DNA of 64,000 nucleotides from Clostridiaceae bacterium (GTDB taxonomy: Bacteria; Bacillota; Clostridia; Lachnospirales; Lachnospiraceae), in assembly GCA_009911305.1 (NCBI GenBank), contig QXXC01000010.1, positions 42,168 through 106,167 on the forward strand. Reading direction: 5' to 3'. Numbering within the stretch: position 1 is the stretch's first letter; each line of letters opens with the position of its first letter. The notes beneath the pieces are model-generated. The model saw nothing but the letters and a program-made list of their open reading frames with translations, had not been told where the DNA came from and made no database searches. Of the stretch, positions 25,959 through 35,435 are shown in pieces. The position numbers and the translations under genes were made by a program.

Positions 25959-28900
25959 TCATTTTGGCAGGGGGCATTCCCCTTCCAGTATGGCCAGAAG
26001 CTCCTCACGTCCGAGGGACCCCAGCGAAACCATGCCCTCTGTCACAATCTGATCCGCCAGTAAGCGCTTGGACTCCTGAAGCTTTAAGATATTCTCCTCA
26101 ATTGTGTCCTTCACGATCAGCTTATATACTGTAACCGGGCGATCCTGGCCGATGCGGTGGGCGCGGTCCGTGGCCTGGTTCTGCGCCGCCGCATTCCACC
26201 AGGGATCATAGTGGATCACGATATCCGCCGCCGTTAAATTAAGGCCCGTGCCCCCTGCTTTTAAGGAGATCAGAAACACCATAACCGGATCCTCCTGAAA
26301 CGCAGCCACCATACGGCTTCGCTCCTCCTTGCGCACGCTGCCTGTCAGAAGATGGCAGAGGATTCCCTCTTTTTCAAGCCTCTCCCTTATCGTCTCCAGC
26401 ATGGAGGCAAACTGGGAAAACAGCAAAAGCTTATGCCCGCCCTCCACCGCGGAGTGGATCAGGGAAACCGCTGTCTCCAGCTTAGCGGATCCGCTGTTAT
26501 AGTTTTCATAGCACAGAGACGGATCGCAGCAAATCTGGCGCAGCCTGGTCAGCATGGCCAGAATCTCAATGCGCATGCTTCCCATCTGCGCCTCCGAAGT
26601 CTGGCAGAGGCGGTTTTTCAGCCGCAGCGCCTCCGCCCGGTAGAGCGTCTCCTGACGCCCCGAAACGGCGGAATACACGACCTTTTCCTGCTTTCCCGGA
26701 AGCTCCTTTAGCACATCGGACTTGAGCCGTCGCAGCACAAAGGGGCGGATCATGCGGCGCAGTTCTTCCAGCGCCGAAGCGCTGTCTTTTTTTACAACCG
26801 GATCCTCGAACCGCTTCTTAAAGGCCTGGTAGCTGAACAAAAAGCCGGGCATCAGGAAATCAAACACACTCCACAGCTCTCCCAGCCGGTTCTCGATCGG
26901 AGTGCCCGTGAGGGCAAACCGTGACGCGGCATTGACCGACTTAACCGCTTTTGCGGTCTGCGTCAGCGCATTTTTGATAAACTGCGCCTCATCCAGGATC
27001 AGAAAGGAAAACTCTATCTCCTGATACACAGCCAGATCCCTTTTGAGCAGGTCATAAGAGGTCACAATCACCTCATATTCCCCGGCCTTTTGAAGGCATG
27101 CCTGCCGCTCCTTAAGGGAACCCGCAGCCAGCAGAACGCGCAGCCATGGCACAAAAACCGAGCACTCATGGCCCCAGTTATAGATGAGCGAAGCCGGACA
27201 CACGACCAGAGACGGCCCTGTTTCCCTGTCCTCCCCGTAGACGGAGGCCAGAAGCGTCAGGATCTGAAGCGTTTTCCCCAGTCCCATATCGTCCGCCAGA
27301 ATCCCGCCAAAGCCATAGCGCCACAGCGTTTTAAGCCACTTAAAGCCCGCTTTCTGGTATTCCCGGAGCACTCCCAAAAGCGCCTCCGGCGGATCCTCCT
27401 GCACATCCTCCAGCGCTCCCATCTCGCGGATCATGGTATCAAATTTCTGCCCGCGCAGCAGGCGCGCCTGCGCGCGCCCTTCAAACAGGCTGTCCACAAA
27501 GAAGGCCCTGTAAGCCGGCAGACGCAGCCGTTTTGACTGAATCTCCTCCCCGGAAAGCTCCTCTGTCAGGCGTGACAGCGCCGACAGCCCGTCGTCCGAA
27601 AGCGTCAGAAACTCCCCGCTTTTTAAGCGGTGGTACTTCTTCTTGAGCCTGTACTGCGAAAGGATCTCCATCAGCTCCGGGCCGCTTATGCCGCCCGTAT
27701 CTACATCCAGATCGAGCCATCCTCCATTCAGAGATACGCTCAGGCTGACGCGCGGGGGCGGCGAGACCGCAAGCGAACGAAACGCCCCGGAAAGCCGTAC
27801 CTCCCCCGCCTGCCTGAACCGCTCCATCCCTTCGCTCAAAAGGCGGTAAACGGCCGCCTCATCCCCCCGGATCGCCGCCTCTCCCGCCTCCTCGTCGCGG
27901 TACTCAAAATACTCGGCAATCAGGTAGCTGATCCGGTATTCTCCCGTCACATCCCGGCACAGCCGCTGGAGAACCGTCCCGTCCTTCAGCGGATTATAGG
28001 TATAATTCCCGTACCAAATAGACGGCCTTACCGTGATCTCATCCGGACCGCTGCTGTCAAAGGCAAAACAGGCCCTCATCTCCTGCGCGCGGTATTCCTG
28101 CCAGTCTATCCCTTCATCATCCAGAAGGCCCAGTTCCTCCATCGGGCGCAGCACCCGGGCATAGAACAGGGGGATATCCCGCTTATTGACCGTCTCCTGA
28201 TACCGCCCTCTGACCATGGAGCCCATAAACCTTTCCTTATCTGATAAGAACCTGAGCAGGAAAGGCCCCATTGCATCCGTGTACGCCGCGCTGCAGCGGT
28301 ACAGGCACTGCCAGTCAGCCACATAGAGATCCGTTTCCCCATAAAATGCATACAGGCTGCAGGGTATGGAGACGGCAATGCCCTCCGTCCCCTCCGGCGC
28401 TATCTCTACCCGAAACGGCGGATTCCCGCGGATCAGGCGGAGAGAAAAACCCATCTGTCCGTTTAAGTTCGCTTCCAGCCTGACGCCGCTCTCCACAATG
28501 TCAAAAAGGCGGTCCCGGCCCGCCAGATCCAGAGGAAGATTCGGCGTATAGGGCCCCCTCCCGTCCTTGCGCGCCGTCTCCCGGCGCCGCTTTTCACACG
28601 CGTCCGCCTGCTGTAAAATCAGGGAGAGCAGCGGCCGGCTCTTCTCTGAAAAAGCGGCCGGCGTATGCGTAAACGTCAGATCCTTCCCATACTCCTGCCG
28701 TAAGCCCTCCTGCACTGCGTAGGCAAACATTGACAGATCCCGGATCTTATACTCCTTCTTTCCACGCAGCCGGCACGCCAGCGACACGTTCCCCTTGTCC
28801 ATGATCAGCGTCGGGATCAGCTCCGCCTCTGTCTCCTCCAGCCCGGCCGCTGTCCGCGAAAGCTCGCGCCTTTCATATTTCTGGATCAGCTCGCGCACCC

Positions 28901-29150
28901 CCATGGAGGTGGCCACCGGCCTGCCCGGCTCCTTGTCCTGCTCTGTCAGAAACCGCTTGTAAAGCTCACGGCAATGGGGGCAGCACTCTGCCCCCGACGC
29001 CCCTCCCTCGCAGGAGCAGGAATAATCCTGTATCTTCCCCGCCTTCAGAAACACCGCCGCGTCATACAGGCCTTCCCCATCCTGCACCGCCCCCATGACG
29101 CGCGCCTCCCCCTTCCAGAAGGAATCAATCTGAAAATGTTGTATGATCAT
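25959..29150 (-). CDS. SNF2-family helicase with SWIM zinc finger
   Basis: A 1063-residue protein. The N-terminus has a SWIM finger (C45, C47, C57, H59), followed by a long bacterial SNF2-associated region. The C-terminal half is a full SNF2 ATPase: Walker A DDMGLGKT (about residues 619-627), motif II ILDEAQ, ALTGTPIENRLGELWS, and helicase C-terminal motifs SLKAGGTGLNLTAAD and DRAHRIGQ. These proteins translocate on duplex DNA or remodel protein-DNA complexes. Bacterial members are linked to transcription recycling or DNA repair and sometimes to defence, but no defence genes surround this one, so a housekeeping role is likelier. Confidence 0.95.
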   Translation of the reverse strand: MIIQHFQIDSFWKGEARVMGAVQDGEGLYDAAVFLKAGKIQDYSCSCEGGASGAECCPHCRELYKRFLTEQDKEPGRPVATSMGVRELIQKYERRELSRTAAGLEETEAELIPTLIMDKGNVSLACRLRGKKEYKIRDLSMFAYAVQEGLRQEYGKDLTFTHTPAAFSEKSRPLLSLILQQADACEKRRRETARKDGRGPYTPNLPLDLAGRDRLFDIVESGVRLEANLNGQMGFSLRLIRGNPPFRVEIAPEGTEGIAVSIPCSLYAFYGETDLYVADWQCLYRCSAAYTDAMGPFLLRFLSDKERFMGSMVRGRYQETVNKRDIPLFYARVLRPMEELGLLDDEGIDWQEYRAQEMRACFAFDSSGPDEITVRPSIWYGNYTYNPLKDGTVLQRLCRDVTGEYRISYLIAEYFEYRDEEAGEAAIRGDEAAVYRLLSEGMERFRQAGEVRLSGAFRSLAVSPPPRVSLSVSLNGGWLDLDVDTGGISGPELMEILSQYRLKKKYHRLKSGEFLTLSDDGLSALSRLTEELSGEEIQSKRLRLPAYRAFFVDSLFEGRAQARLLRGQKFDTMIREMGALEDVQEDPPEALLGVLREYQKAGFKWLKTLWRYGFGGILADDMGLGKTLQILTLLASVYGEDRETGPSLVVCPASLIYNWGHECSVFVPWLRVLLAAGSLKERQACLQKAGEYEVIVTSYDLLKRDLAVYQEIEFSFLILDEAQFIKNALTQTAKAVKSVNAASRFALTGTPIENRLGELWSVFDFLMPGFLFSYQAFKKRFEDPVVKKDSASALEELRRMIRPFVLRRLKSDVLKELPGKQEKVVYSAVSGRQETLYRAEALRLKNRLCQTSEAQMGSMRIEILAMLTRLRQICCDPSLCYENYNSGSAKLETAVSLIHSAVEGGHKLLLFSQFASMLETIRERLEKEGILCHLLTGSVRKEERSRMVAAFQEDPVMVFLISLKAGGTGLNLTAADIVIHYDPWWNAAAQNQATDRAHRIGQDRPVTVYKLIVKDTIEENILKLQESKRLLADQIVTEGMVSLGSLGREELLAILEGECPLPK

Positions 29151-29218
29151 AAAACCGTTCCAATCTCCCCTATCCGTTCAGGCTGCCTCTTCCTGCCGCC
29201 CGGACAGCCGGCCTGTCC

Positions 29219-30976
29219 TTACATATGCTCCGGAGAATCCATCCCCAGAAGATCCATACACGTATTCAGGATATCCTTTGCCAGCGTAATCAGACGGATC
29301 CAGCCGGCCTGCCGCTCTTTGTCCTCCTCGGCCAGGATCTTGTTTTCCTGATAGAAATCATTGAACGCATCCGCCACGGCCGCCATATACTGGCAGATCT
29401 TATGAGGCGCCGTCTCAAAAAAGGCGCTCTCCACTGCCTCCGAAAAACCGCAGATCTTAAGCTGGAGCTCCTTTTCCGTCCCGGAACAGGCCGGAAGGAT
29501 CTCTCCTGCCGCCGCGCCTGGCCCATACTTGTCAAGTATAGACTTGATGCGCACAATCGTATACTGGATATGGGGACCTGTATTTCCCTCAAATGAGATA
29601 AAGCGATCGATGTCAAACACATAATCCTTGGTGGCCTGATTCGACAGATCTCCATACTTTAAAGCCGCCAGGCCGATGATTTCTGCCGTGCGCTGTCTCT
29701 CTGCCTCCGGGACCTTCTGCTTTTCCTCGATTTTTTTATAGACTTCTTTGACGATCTCCTGCATCAGCGTCTCCAGGCGCATCACGCCGCCGTCGCGCGT
29801 CTTAAACGGGCCGCCGTCCTTGCTGTTCATGGTTCCAAAGCCCAGAAAGGCCATCGGCGTCTCTTCCCTCACAATCCCGGCTTTTTTCGCCACGCGGAAC
29901 ACCTGGATAAAGTGAAGCTCCTGGCGCTTATCCACCACATAGATGTAGCGGTCCGGGCTGAAATCCTTCTCCCGCTCGATCAGCGTGGCCAGATCCGACG
30001 TCGCGTACAGCGCGGCCCCGTCCGACTTGCGGACAATGCACGGCGGGTATTCCTTTGCGTCTCCCTCCTTCGCGATATCCACCACCAGGGCCCCCTCGCT
30101 CTCATAGGCCAGCCCCTTGTCAGTCAGATCCGCAATCAGGCCCGGAATATAGGCCTGCGCATCGCTCTCGCCCTTCCAGAGATCAAATGAGACATTTAAA
30201 TTCGCATAGTTCTTTTTCAGATCCGCCAGGGAGACGGACATAATATGATCCCAGACAGCGCGAAACGGCGCGTACCCGCTCTGCAGCTTAAGCGTCGCCT
30301 GCTGCGCCCGCTCGCGGAATGCCTCATCCTTCTTTGATTTCTCGCTGGCAGCCGGATAGATCTCTTCCAGCTCCGAGATCGTAAACGGCGGCTCCGACGG
30401 AAATTCCCCTTCAAAGTCCTCGTCAAAATAGGGAAGATCCGGCTGCCGGTCGCGCAGCTCCTCTATAATCAGGCCCATCTGCAGCCCCCAGTCGCCCAGG
30501 TGCACGTCGCCGATCACATGATGGCCCATATAGCGCCCGATCCGCTTCATGCTCTCGCCGATGACCGCAGAGCGCAGATGGCCCACATGGAGCGGCTTCG
30601 CCACATTGGCCCCGCCGTAATCCACAATGATCGTCTCCGGCCGGCCGGCTGTCTCAAGTCCGTATTTCCCATCTGCAAAAACAGCGCTTACATACTCAGA
30701 AAGATATGCGGGATCCAGGCGGATATTGATAAAGCCCGGAGCCACGGCCCCGATCTCGGAAAACATCCGGCTTGCCTTTGCCCGATCCGCCACCTCGCCC
30801 GCAATCTCGATCGGCTTCTTCTTATAAGCTTTCGCCGCCGCCATGGCCCCATTGCACTGGTACTCGCAAAGATCCGGGCGGTTTGAGCGCGTAACGCGGA
30901 TATACTGCCTGTCGTACCCGCATGCCTCAAACGCCGGCGTCAGCTCCTCTATAATCAAATCCACAATTTTCTTCAT
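29219..30976 (-). CDS. argS: Arginyl-tRNA synthetase
   Basis: A class I aminoacyl-tRNA synthetase that charges tRNA-Arg. It carries the N-terminal additional domain, the HIGH motif as H130-VGH-133 in AKPLHVGHLRSAVIGES, and the DALR anticodon-binding C-terminus ending LLGMDSPEHM. The KMSKS site reads FKTRDGG, as in many ArgRS. The ATG at 30976 (585 residues) is preferred to 31036: GGGAGACGACCC lies upstream and the extra 20 residues are basic and unlike the family. A palindrome GCGATCCGC-A-GCGGATCGC at 31011-31029 lies just before the gene. Length is a little above the usual 550-565. Confidence 0.96.
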   Translation of the reverse strand: MKKIVDLIIEELTPAFEACGYDRQYIRVTRSNRPDLCEYQCNGAMAAAKAYKKKPIEIAGEVADRAKASRMFSEIGAVAPGFINIRLDPAYLSEYVSAVFADGKYGLETAGRPETIIVDYGGANVAKPLHVGHLRSAVIGESMKRIGRYMGHHVIGDVHLGDWGLQMGLIIEELRDRQPDLPYFDEDFEGEFPSEPPFTISELEEIYPAASEKSKKDEAFRERAQQATLKLQSGYAPFRAVWDHIMSVSLADLKKNYANLNVSFDLWKGESDAQAYIPGLIADLTDKGLAYESEGALVVDIAKEGDAKEYPPCIVRKSDGAALYATSDLATLIEREKDFSPDRYIYVVDKRQELHFIQVFRVAKKAGIVREETPMAFLGFGTMNSKDGGPFKTRDGGVMRLETLMQEIVKEVYKKIEEKQKVPEAERQRTAEIIGLAALKYGDLSNQATKDYVFDIDRFISFEGNTGPHIQYTIVRIKSILDKYGPGAAAGEILPACSGTEKELQLKICGFSEAVESAFFETAPHKICQYMAAVADAFNDFYQENKILAEEDKERQAGWIRLITLAKDILNTCMDLLGMDSPEHM

Positions 30977-31053
30977 GGGTCGTCTCCCTGCCTTCCTGCA
31001 TCGTCTGAGCGCGATCCGCAGCGGATCGCCGTTCACTCAGCCTTTCTTAACCT

Positions 31054-31755
31054 CTATCGCATTGCTTTCTTCACATCTTTTTTAAACTGCTCCCACGCGT
31101 CCTCGTGATCCACAAAGTATTTCGGGCAGATCTTACCCGTCACGTCATAATGGCGTATCAGATCCTCTGATGTCAGATGAAGCTCCTTGCACAGCCAGGC
31201 CGTAAGCCGGACCAGGGAATCATACGTCTCCTCCGTAAACGATCCGTCCTCCGTGCGGTGGCAGCACTCGATCGCGATCGTGTCCCAGTTGCGGTCATTC
31301 GAGGCGAACGCCTTCTCATACACCGGGATGCACTGGATCACCTCGCCGTCCAAACCGACGATAAAATGGCTGCTGCGCTGCTCCGAATTGCTGCCGCTCT
31401 CATGTTTCAGCCCCTCAAAATAATCCCGGTTATTCTGCGCTGTCGTCATCGGATTGGCCACGTAATGGATCACGATATTGTTCACCACAGCCAGCTTCGT
31501 TCCCGGCCGGGAATTCGGATTCTCGGTCAAAAGCTGCTGTTCCACCCAGTTCGGCGGCTCTATGGCGCTTAGATCCACAGGCTTTCGCACCCGTCTCCCC
31601 CGGGCGGCCCACCCCGCCCCGAACCCGAATGAAAACGCTACAATCCCTATCACGCAGCGGAGCAGCAGGCGCCTCCGGCTCAGACGCCTGCGCTTCACCT
31701 GCCTGATATGCTCTGCCCGGCGGACGTCGCGCCGTCTCTCTTCCATCTCCATCAT
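31054..31755 (-). CDS. N-acetylmuramoyl-L-alanine amidase (Amidase_2), membrane anchored
   Basis: A 233-residue protein with a basic cytoplasmic start, one membrane helix (about residues 31-50) and an Amidase_2/PGRP domain outside the membrane. Zinc ligands are visible as H in NNIVIHYVA, H in LIRHYDVTGK and C in GKICPKYF. It should cleave the amide between N-acetylmuramic acid and L-alanine in peptidoglycan, in wall turnover or sporulation. AAGGAGG precedes the ATG. It lies 77 bases upstream of argS on the same strand. Confidence 0.9.
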   Translation of the reverse strand: MMEMEERRRDVRRAEHIRQVKRRRLSRRRLLLRCVIGIVAFSFGFGAGWAARGRRVRKPVDLSAIEPPNWVEQQLLTENPNSRPGTKLAVVNNIVIHYVANPMTTAQNNRDYFEGLKHESGSNSEQRSSHFIVGLDGEVIQCIPVYEKAFASNDRNWDTIAIECCHRTEDGSFTEETYDSLVRLTAWLCKELHLTSEDLIRHYDVTGKICPKYFVDHEDAWEQFKKDVKKAMR

Positions 31756-31865
31756 GTGATTGGCTTCCTCCTTCGCAGCGTTCGCGCTACCTTAAAGCAA
31801 CGCCCCGGACGGACGTACCGGATAACGCGTTTCTTTCATGTGCAACATGCAAAACGGACACACAG

Positions 31866-31914
31866 ACAAAAGGACTGCTGTAAAACCCGCCTACTCTGGA
31901 TTTTACGGCAGTCC
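31866..31914 (-). terminator. Intrinsic terminator after efp
   Basis: A 14-bp stem (31872-31885 with 31901-31914) with one G-U pair. On the minus strand it is followed by TTTTGT. It lies 26 bases after the efp stop. Confidence 0.85.
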
Positions 31915-31940
31915 CGATCCCAGCGCCGCGCCGAACCGTA

Positions 31941-32498
31941 TTAAACTCTGGAAAGATACTCGCCTGTACGCGTGTCGATCTTGATCTTGTCGCCCTGATC
32001 TACGAATAACGGAACATAAACCGTAGCGCCCGTCTCCACCACAGCCGGCTTCGTCGCGCCTGTGGCCGTGTCTCCCTTAAAGCCCGGCTCTGTATCCGTG
32101 ATCTCAAGCTCTACGAACAGGGGCGGCTCAACGGAAAATACCTTGCCGTTGTAGGAGCAGATCTTGCACATCTCATTTTCCTTCACGAACTTTAAAGCGT
32201 CCCCGATCGTTTCGGCGTTTAAGCCCACCTGCTCGTACGTATTCACATCCATAAAATTAAATAAATCGCCGTCCGAATATAAATACTGCATGTCCACCCT
32301 GTCAATTCTGGCTGCCGGGAACTTCTCGGTCGGGCGGAACGTCTTTTCCACCACGCCGCCGCTCATGACGTTCTTGATCTTGGTCCGGACAAAGGCAGCG
32401 CCCTTGCCGGGCTTCACATGCTGAAATTCCATGATCTGGTATACGTTTCCATCGATTTCGAGTGTGACGCCGTTTCTGAAATCACCTGCTGATATCAT
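31941..32498 (-). CDS. efp: Translation elongation factor P
   Basis: A 185-residue, full-length EF-P with three beta-barrel domains. The KOW-like N-terminal domain contains [14 protein letters not shown], whose second lysine at the loop tip is the usual modification site; the C-terminus [14 protein letters not shown] is canonical. EF-P rescues ribosomes stalled at polyproline. CAAGGAGGAATAACATTT precedes the ATG. It has its own promoter (32540-32568) and terminator, so it can be expressed apart from the shikimate genes upstream. No modification enzyme gene (epmA or ymfI type) is adjacent. Confidence 0.97.
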   Translation of the reverse strand: MISAGDFRNGVTLEIDGNVYQIMEFQHVKPGKGAAFVRTKIKNVMSGGVVEKTFRPTEKFPAARIDRVDMQYLYSDGDLFNFMDVNTYEQVGLNAETIGDALKFVKENEMCKICSYNGKVFSVEPPLFVELEITDTEPGFKGDTATGATKPAVVETGATVYVPLFVDQGDKIKIDTRTGEYLSRV

Positions 32499-32539
32499 AA
32501 ATGTTATTCCTCCTTGAGTAATCTGTCTTGATCTTTTTT

Positions 32540-32568
32540 ATTCTATACTATAACAGACTGGTTTTCAA
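32540..32568 (-). promoter_or_regulatory. Promoter of efp
   Basis: TTGAAA (32568-32563), 17-base spacer, TAGAAT (32545-32540) on the minus strand, directly after the aroK stop codon. Confidence 0.65.
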
Positions 32569-33108
32569 CTACTTTTTGCCGGAATGCCAGAAAAGCCTGA
32601 TTTCACTCACAAGCTCCTCAACCGTCTTTCCGTCCGCGCAGATCGCGGTATGCGCCGCTTCGCCATACAGCGCGTTCCGCTGCGACAGCAGGTCTTCCAC
32701 GCGTTCACGCACATCCCTGCCCTGGAGAAGGGGACGGGTCGCATCGCCCTTTAAGCGGGCCAGGACCGTGTCCGCTGACACCTCAAGCCACACGACCCGG
32801 CCGAGCTGTTTCAGAAGCTGTCTGTTTTCCGCGCGCATGGGAAGTCCGCCTCCTACGGACAGAACAAACCCGTCCTCCGGGTCCGACGGACAGGAGGCGG
32901 CGTCCGTGAGACGTCTTAAAAGCTCGGTCTCCATACGGCGGAACGCTTCCTCGCCCTGATTGGAGAAAATCTCGGTTATGGCGCGGCCTTCATGGGCCTC
33001 GATCATCTGATCCGTATCGCAGAAGCGCAGACCAAAGGCCCGGGCGCAGGCTTTTCCCACACTTGTCTTTCCGGCTCCCATAAAGCCGGTTAAAATCAGG
33101 TTTTTCAT
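32569..33108 (-). CDS. aroK: Shikimate kinase
   Basis: A 179-residue P-loop kinase: Walker A GFMGAGKTSVG (about residues 8-18), shikimate-binding DTDQMIE and the GGGLPMR motif, and the LID arginine region ATRPLLQGRD. It phosphorylates shikimate to shikimate 3-phosphate in aromatic amino acid synthesis. Its ATG overlaps the aroE stop by four bases, so the two genes are translationally coupled. Length is normal. Confidence 0.95.
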   Translation of the reverse strand: MKNLILTGFMGAGKTSVGKACARAFGLRFCDTDQMIEAHEGRAITEIFSNQGEEAFRRMETELLRRLTDAASCPSDPEDGFVLSVGGGLPMRAENRQLLKQLGRVVWLEVSADTVLARLKGDATRPLLQGRDVRERVEDLLSQRNALYGEAAHTAICADGKTVEELVSEIRLFWHSGKK

Positions 33109-33983
33109 GCTTGTTGTTTCTCCTGGCTTAAAAGCTGCTGTATCCGGCGGCGGGCGGCTTTTACGGCGGCGGCTTCCACCCGGATGTCCGGGTTCCAGAG
33201 CTCAAATGCCGCCACTCCCTGATAAAGGAGCATGTTTAAGCCGTTAAAGGCACGGCCCCCGGCTGCTTTTACAAGTTTCATAAATTTTGTCTCGGCCGGG
33301 GTGTAGATGCAGTCGTACGCCTCGCTGATCTTTTCGTAGAACGCCGGGGCCTCTATGGGCGCATTCCCGGTTTCCGGGTGCATCCCCACGCTGGTTGACT
33401 GGATGGCAAAGTAACCGTTTCCCGGTATCCCGGCGCAGTCGGAAAGGGCCAGGGGCTTTGCCGTATCCTGTCCGGTCAGGCCGTTCAGCCACCCGGCCAG
33501 CGCCCGGGCCCTCTCAGGGCTCCGGTTGAGAATCCAGATCTCCTCCGCGCCTTCTTTGGCCAGCATATAGGACGCCGCCCGGGCCGCTCCTCCGGCTCCC
33601 AGGACGATGCATTTCCTTCCCTGCATGACAATGCCTTCCTCCCGGACGGCCCTTAAAAGGCCCGTGACGTCGGTGTTGTAGCCCTTGTAGCCGCATTCGG
33701 TCCGCACCAGGGTATTGACTGCCCCGATATCGGCCGCCGCCGTATCTATCTTTGCGAGATACTGCATCACAGCCTGCTTGTGCGGTACGGTCACGCTCAT
33801 CCCCTGCACATTGAGCGCAAATGCGCCTTCCACTGCCCGTTTAAGCTCCTGCTCCTTTACCTTAAACGGCACATAGACCAGATCAACCCCTGTCTGCTCC
33901 CCGTACAGATTGTGCAGAACCGGGGACATACTGTGTTCCACCGGGTTGGCTATAATCCCGTAAACCTTTGTTCTTCCATCCAT
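33105..33983 (-). CDS. aroE: Shikimate dehydrogenase
   Basis: A 292-residue enzyme reducing 3-dehydroshikimate with NADPH. Visible are the substrate site SMSPVLHN (about residues 18-25), catalytic lysine in VTVPHK, NTDVTG, and the nucleotide-binding GAGGAARA. The variant NRSPER after the Rossmann loop is common. GAGAGGAGAGACAGGAAG precedes the ATG. It is followed at once by aroK, giving two consecutive pathway steps in one operon. Confidence 0.95.
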   Translation of the reverse strand: MDGRTKVYGIIANPVEHSMSPVLHNLYGEQTGVDLVYVPFKVKEQELKRAVEGAFALNVQGMSVTVPHKQAVMQYLAKIDTAAADIGAVNTLVRTECGYKGYNTDVTGLLRAVREEGIVMQGRKCIVLGAGGAARAASYMLAKEGAEEIWILNRSPERARALAGWLNGLTGQDTAKPLALSDCAGIPGNGYFAIQSTSVGMHPETGNAPIEAPAFYEKISEAYDCIYTPAETKFMKLVKAAGGRAFNGLNMLLYQGVAAFELWNPDIRVEAAAVKAARRRIQQLLSQEKQQA

Positions 33984-34015
33984 CTTCCTGTCTCTCCTCT
34001 TTCATTCAGATCCTT

Positions 34016-34543
34016 TTAAGCTTTGGGGCGCAGGTTCCGTTTTTTCTTCTGTTCCCGTTTATATAACCACAAAATCAGCCGCTCCGGGATGCGCTTTAAA
34101 ACAATCTGGATCTCCTCCCTGGGGTGGATTGGCCTTACCAGAACCGAGCGGATCCCGGCGCGGTTTGCGCCGTAAATGTCCGTAAAAATCTGATCGCCCA
34201 CGAAAAGCGTGGTTTCCCGCGTCGTACCCATCTGGCTCATCGCTCTCTCATAGCCGCGCCGCCGCGGCTTCCCGGACTTGAAAAGATAACCGGAGCCAAC
34301 CTCCCCGGCAAAGGACGCCACCCTGGGTTCCTTATTATTCGACATCAGGCAGGTGCGCATCCCCATCTCCCGAAGCTCCTTAAACAGGGCCCTCGCCCGA
34401 TCATCTGCCGGGGCCCCGTGGGGAACCAGCGTATTGTCAACATCAAATATCACGCCTCTGACTCCCTTTTTATAGAAATCCCCGTAAGGGATCTCATACG
34501 CAGAAGCCGTGTATTTCCCCGGATAAAACCGCTTAAGCATCAT
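34016..34543 (-). CDS. YqeG-family HAD phosphatase
   Basis: A 175-residue HAD IIIA hydrolase. Motif I is FDVDNTLVPH (about residues 35-44), motif II is LMSNN, and motif III/IV is VGDQIFTDIYGAN. In Firmicutes yqeG lies by aroE, yqeH and nrdR-like genes; its substrate is not established, though a phosphatidylglycerophosphate phosphatase role has been proposed for relatives. The ATG overlaps the nrdR stop by four bases and aroE follows after about 30 bases. Confidence 0.9.
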   Translation of the reverse strand: MMLKRFYPGKYTASAYEIPYGDFYKKGVRGVIFDVDNTLVPHGAPADDRARALFKELREMGMRTCLMSNNKEPRVASFAGEVGSGYLFKSGKPRRRGYERAMSQMGTTRETTLFVGDQIFTDIYGANRAGIRSVLVRPIHPREEIQIVLKRIPERLILWLYKREQKKKRNLRPKA

Positions 34544-35013
34544 ACATCCTTTCCGCTCTGCCTGCCCTCTAAAATCTTTCCCAGCTCCTCCATGAATGTA
34601 CTCACATCCCTGAATTCACGGTACACAGACGCAAACCGGACATAGGCGACCTCGTCCAGCTCCTTTAGATTCTTCATCACCAGCTCTCCGATCACAGAGG
34701 ACGGAATCTCTCTCTCCTCACGGTTGAAAATCTGATTTTCAATCTCGTCAATCAGAGCCGCAATCTGCTGCGGCGATACCTGCAGCTTGTGGCAGGAACG
34801 GATAATTCCGGCCTCCAGCTTGGTCCGGTCGTAGGCCTCCCTCGTATCGCCCTTTTTTATAACCATCAGCGGAAGCGTCTCCAGCTTCTCATATGTGGTA
34901 AAGCGCTTCCCGCATGTCTCGCACTGACGCCGGCGCCGGATCGAACTGTTGTCGTCAACCGGCCGGGAATCAACCACCTTTGTATCCGCTGCATTGCAAA
35001 ATGGGCATTTCAA
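34540..35013 (-). CDS. nrdR: NrdR ribonucleotide reductase repressor
   Basis: A 157-residue regulator with an N-terminal zinc ribbon (C3, C6, C31, C34) and an ATP-cone domain (VIKKGDTREAYDRTKLEAGI). It represses ribonucleotide reductase genes when dATP is high. No nrd genes lie in this window, so its targets are elsewhere. The RBS AGGAGG lies before the ATG (35013). It is the first gene of the yqeG-aroE-aroK run. Confidence 0.96.
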   Translation of the reverse strand: MKCPFCNAADTKVVDSRPVDDNSSIRRRRQCETCGKRFTTYEKLETLPLMVIKKGDTREAYDRTKLEAGIIRSCHKLQVSPQQIAALIDEIENQIFNREEREIPSSVIGELVMKNLKELDEVAYVRFASVYREFRDVSTFMEELGKILEGRQSGKDV

Positions 35014-35191
35014 TCATTTGTCCTCCTGTCGTTATTTGGAATGCTCACGGAATTCGTACGGTCAGCGCCGAACGCGCGCAGACCTGTCTGAACTGTTACC
35101 GGAAATGTAACGTCGTGAAGCCCTCTTTGTTTATATTTTAACGTATCTGAAAAAAATCCGCAAGCGCAAATTAGAGGTTTGAAACATGCTT

Positions 35192-35355
35192 TAGAGCGTG
35201 TTTGAAAAATGCTTTCTGCCAGATGTGCGTTCCACTTTATGGGAGATTTGGGCCAAATAAACGCGGCGCAGTGGGCTGCGTTAAGTGAATTTGGCCCAAA
35301 TATACCGCAAAGTGGGGCGTGCAGATGGCGGGAATGATTTTTCAAACACGCTCTA
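35192..35355. repeat. MITE-like 164-bp palindromic element, copy 1
   Basis: Perfect 19-base terminal inverted repeats TAGAGCGTGTTTGAAAAAT bound an internally palindromic element with a central ATTTGGGCCAAAT/ATTTGGCCCAAAT pair. A second copy of the same length is at 59155-59318. There is no coding capacity; apparent frames through it are by-products of the repeat. The ends TA...TA suggest insertion at TA. Confidence 0.9.
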
Positions 35356-35391
35356 GCAGGCATTGACAAACCAATGCCTGCATTTTACAAT
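35356..35391 (+). promoter_or_regulatory. Promoter and palindromic operator of the IclR gene
   Basis: TTGACA (35363-35368) and TACAAT (35386-35391) are spaced 17 bases apart. The perfect inverted repeat GCAGGCATTG-N6-CAATGCCTGC (35356-35381) covers the -35 box. It abuts the MITE end exactly, so the element inserted immediately upstream of the operator. Autoregulation by the IclR protein is likely. Confidence 0.7.
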
Positions 35392-35435
35392 GAAGCTGCA
35401 TCCCATCAAATTTAAAACAGGAGATTCAGTAAGAA

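Noticed and set aside
25959..29150. SNF2 helicase as part of a phage-defence system
   Set aside because: No defence-type partners (nuclease, methylase, DISARM or Zorya genes) are adjacent; neighbours are housekeeping genes.
35010..35369. Protein-coding frame shared with 59114-59368
   Set aside because: The two predicted peptides are alike only because both cross a copy of the 164-bp repeat; no ribosome binding site.
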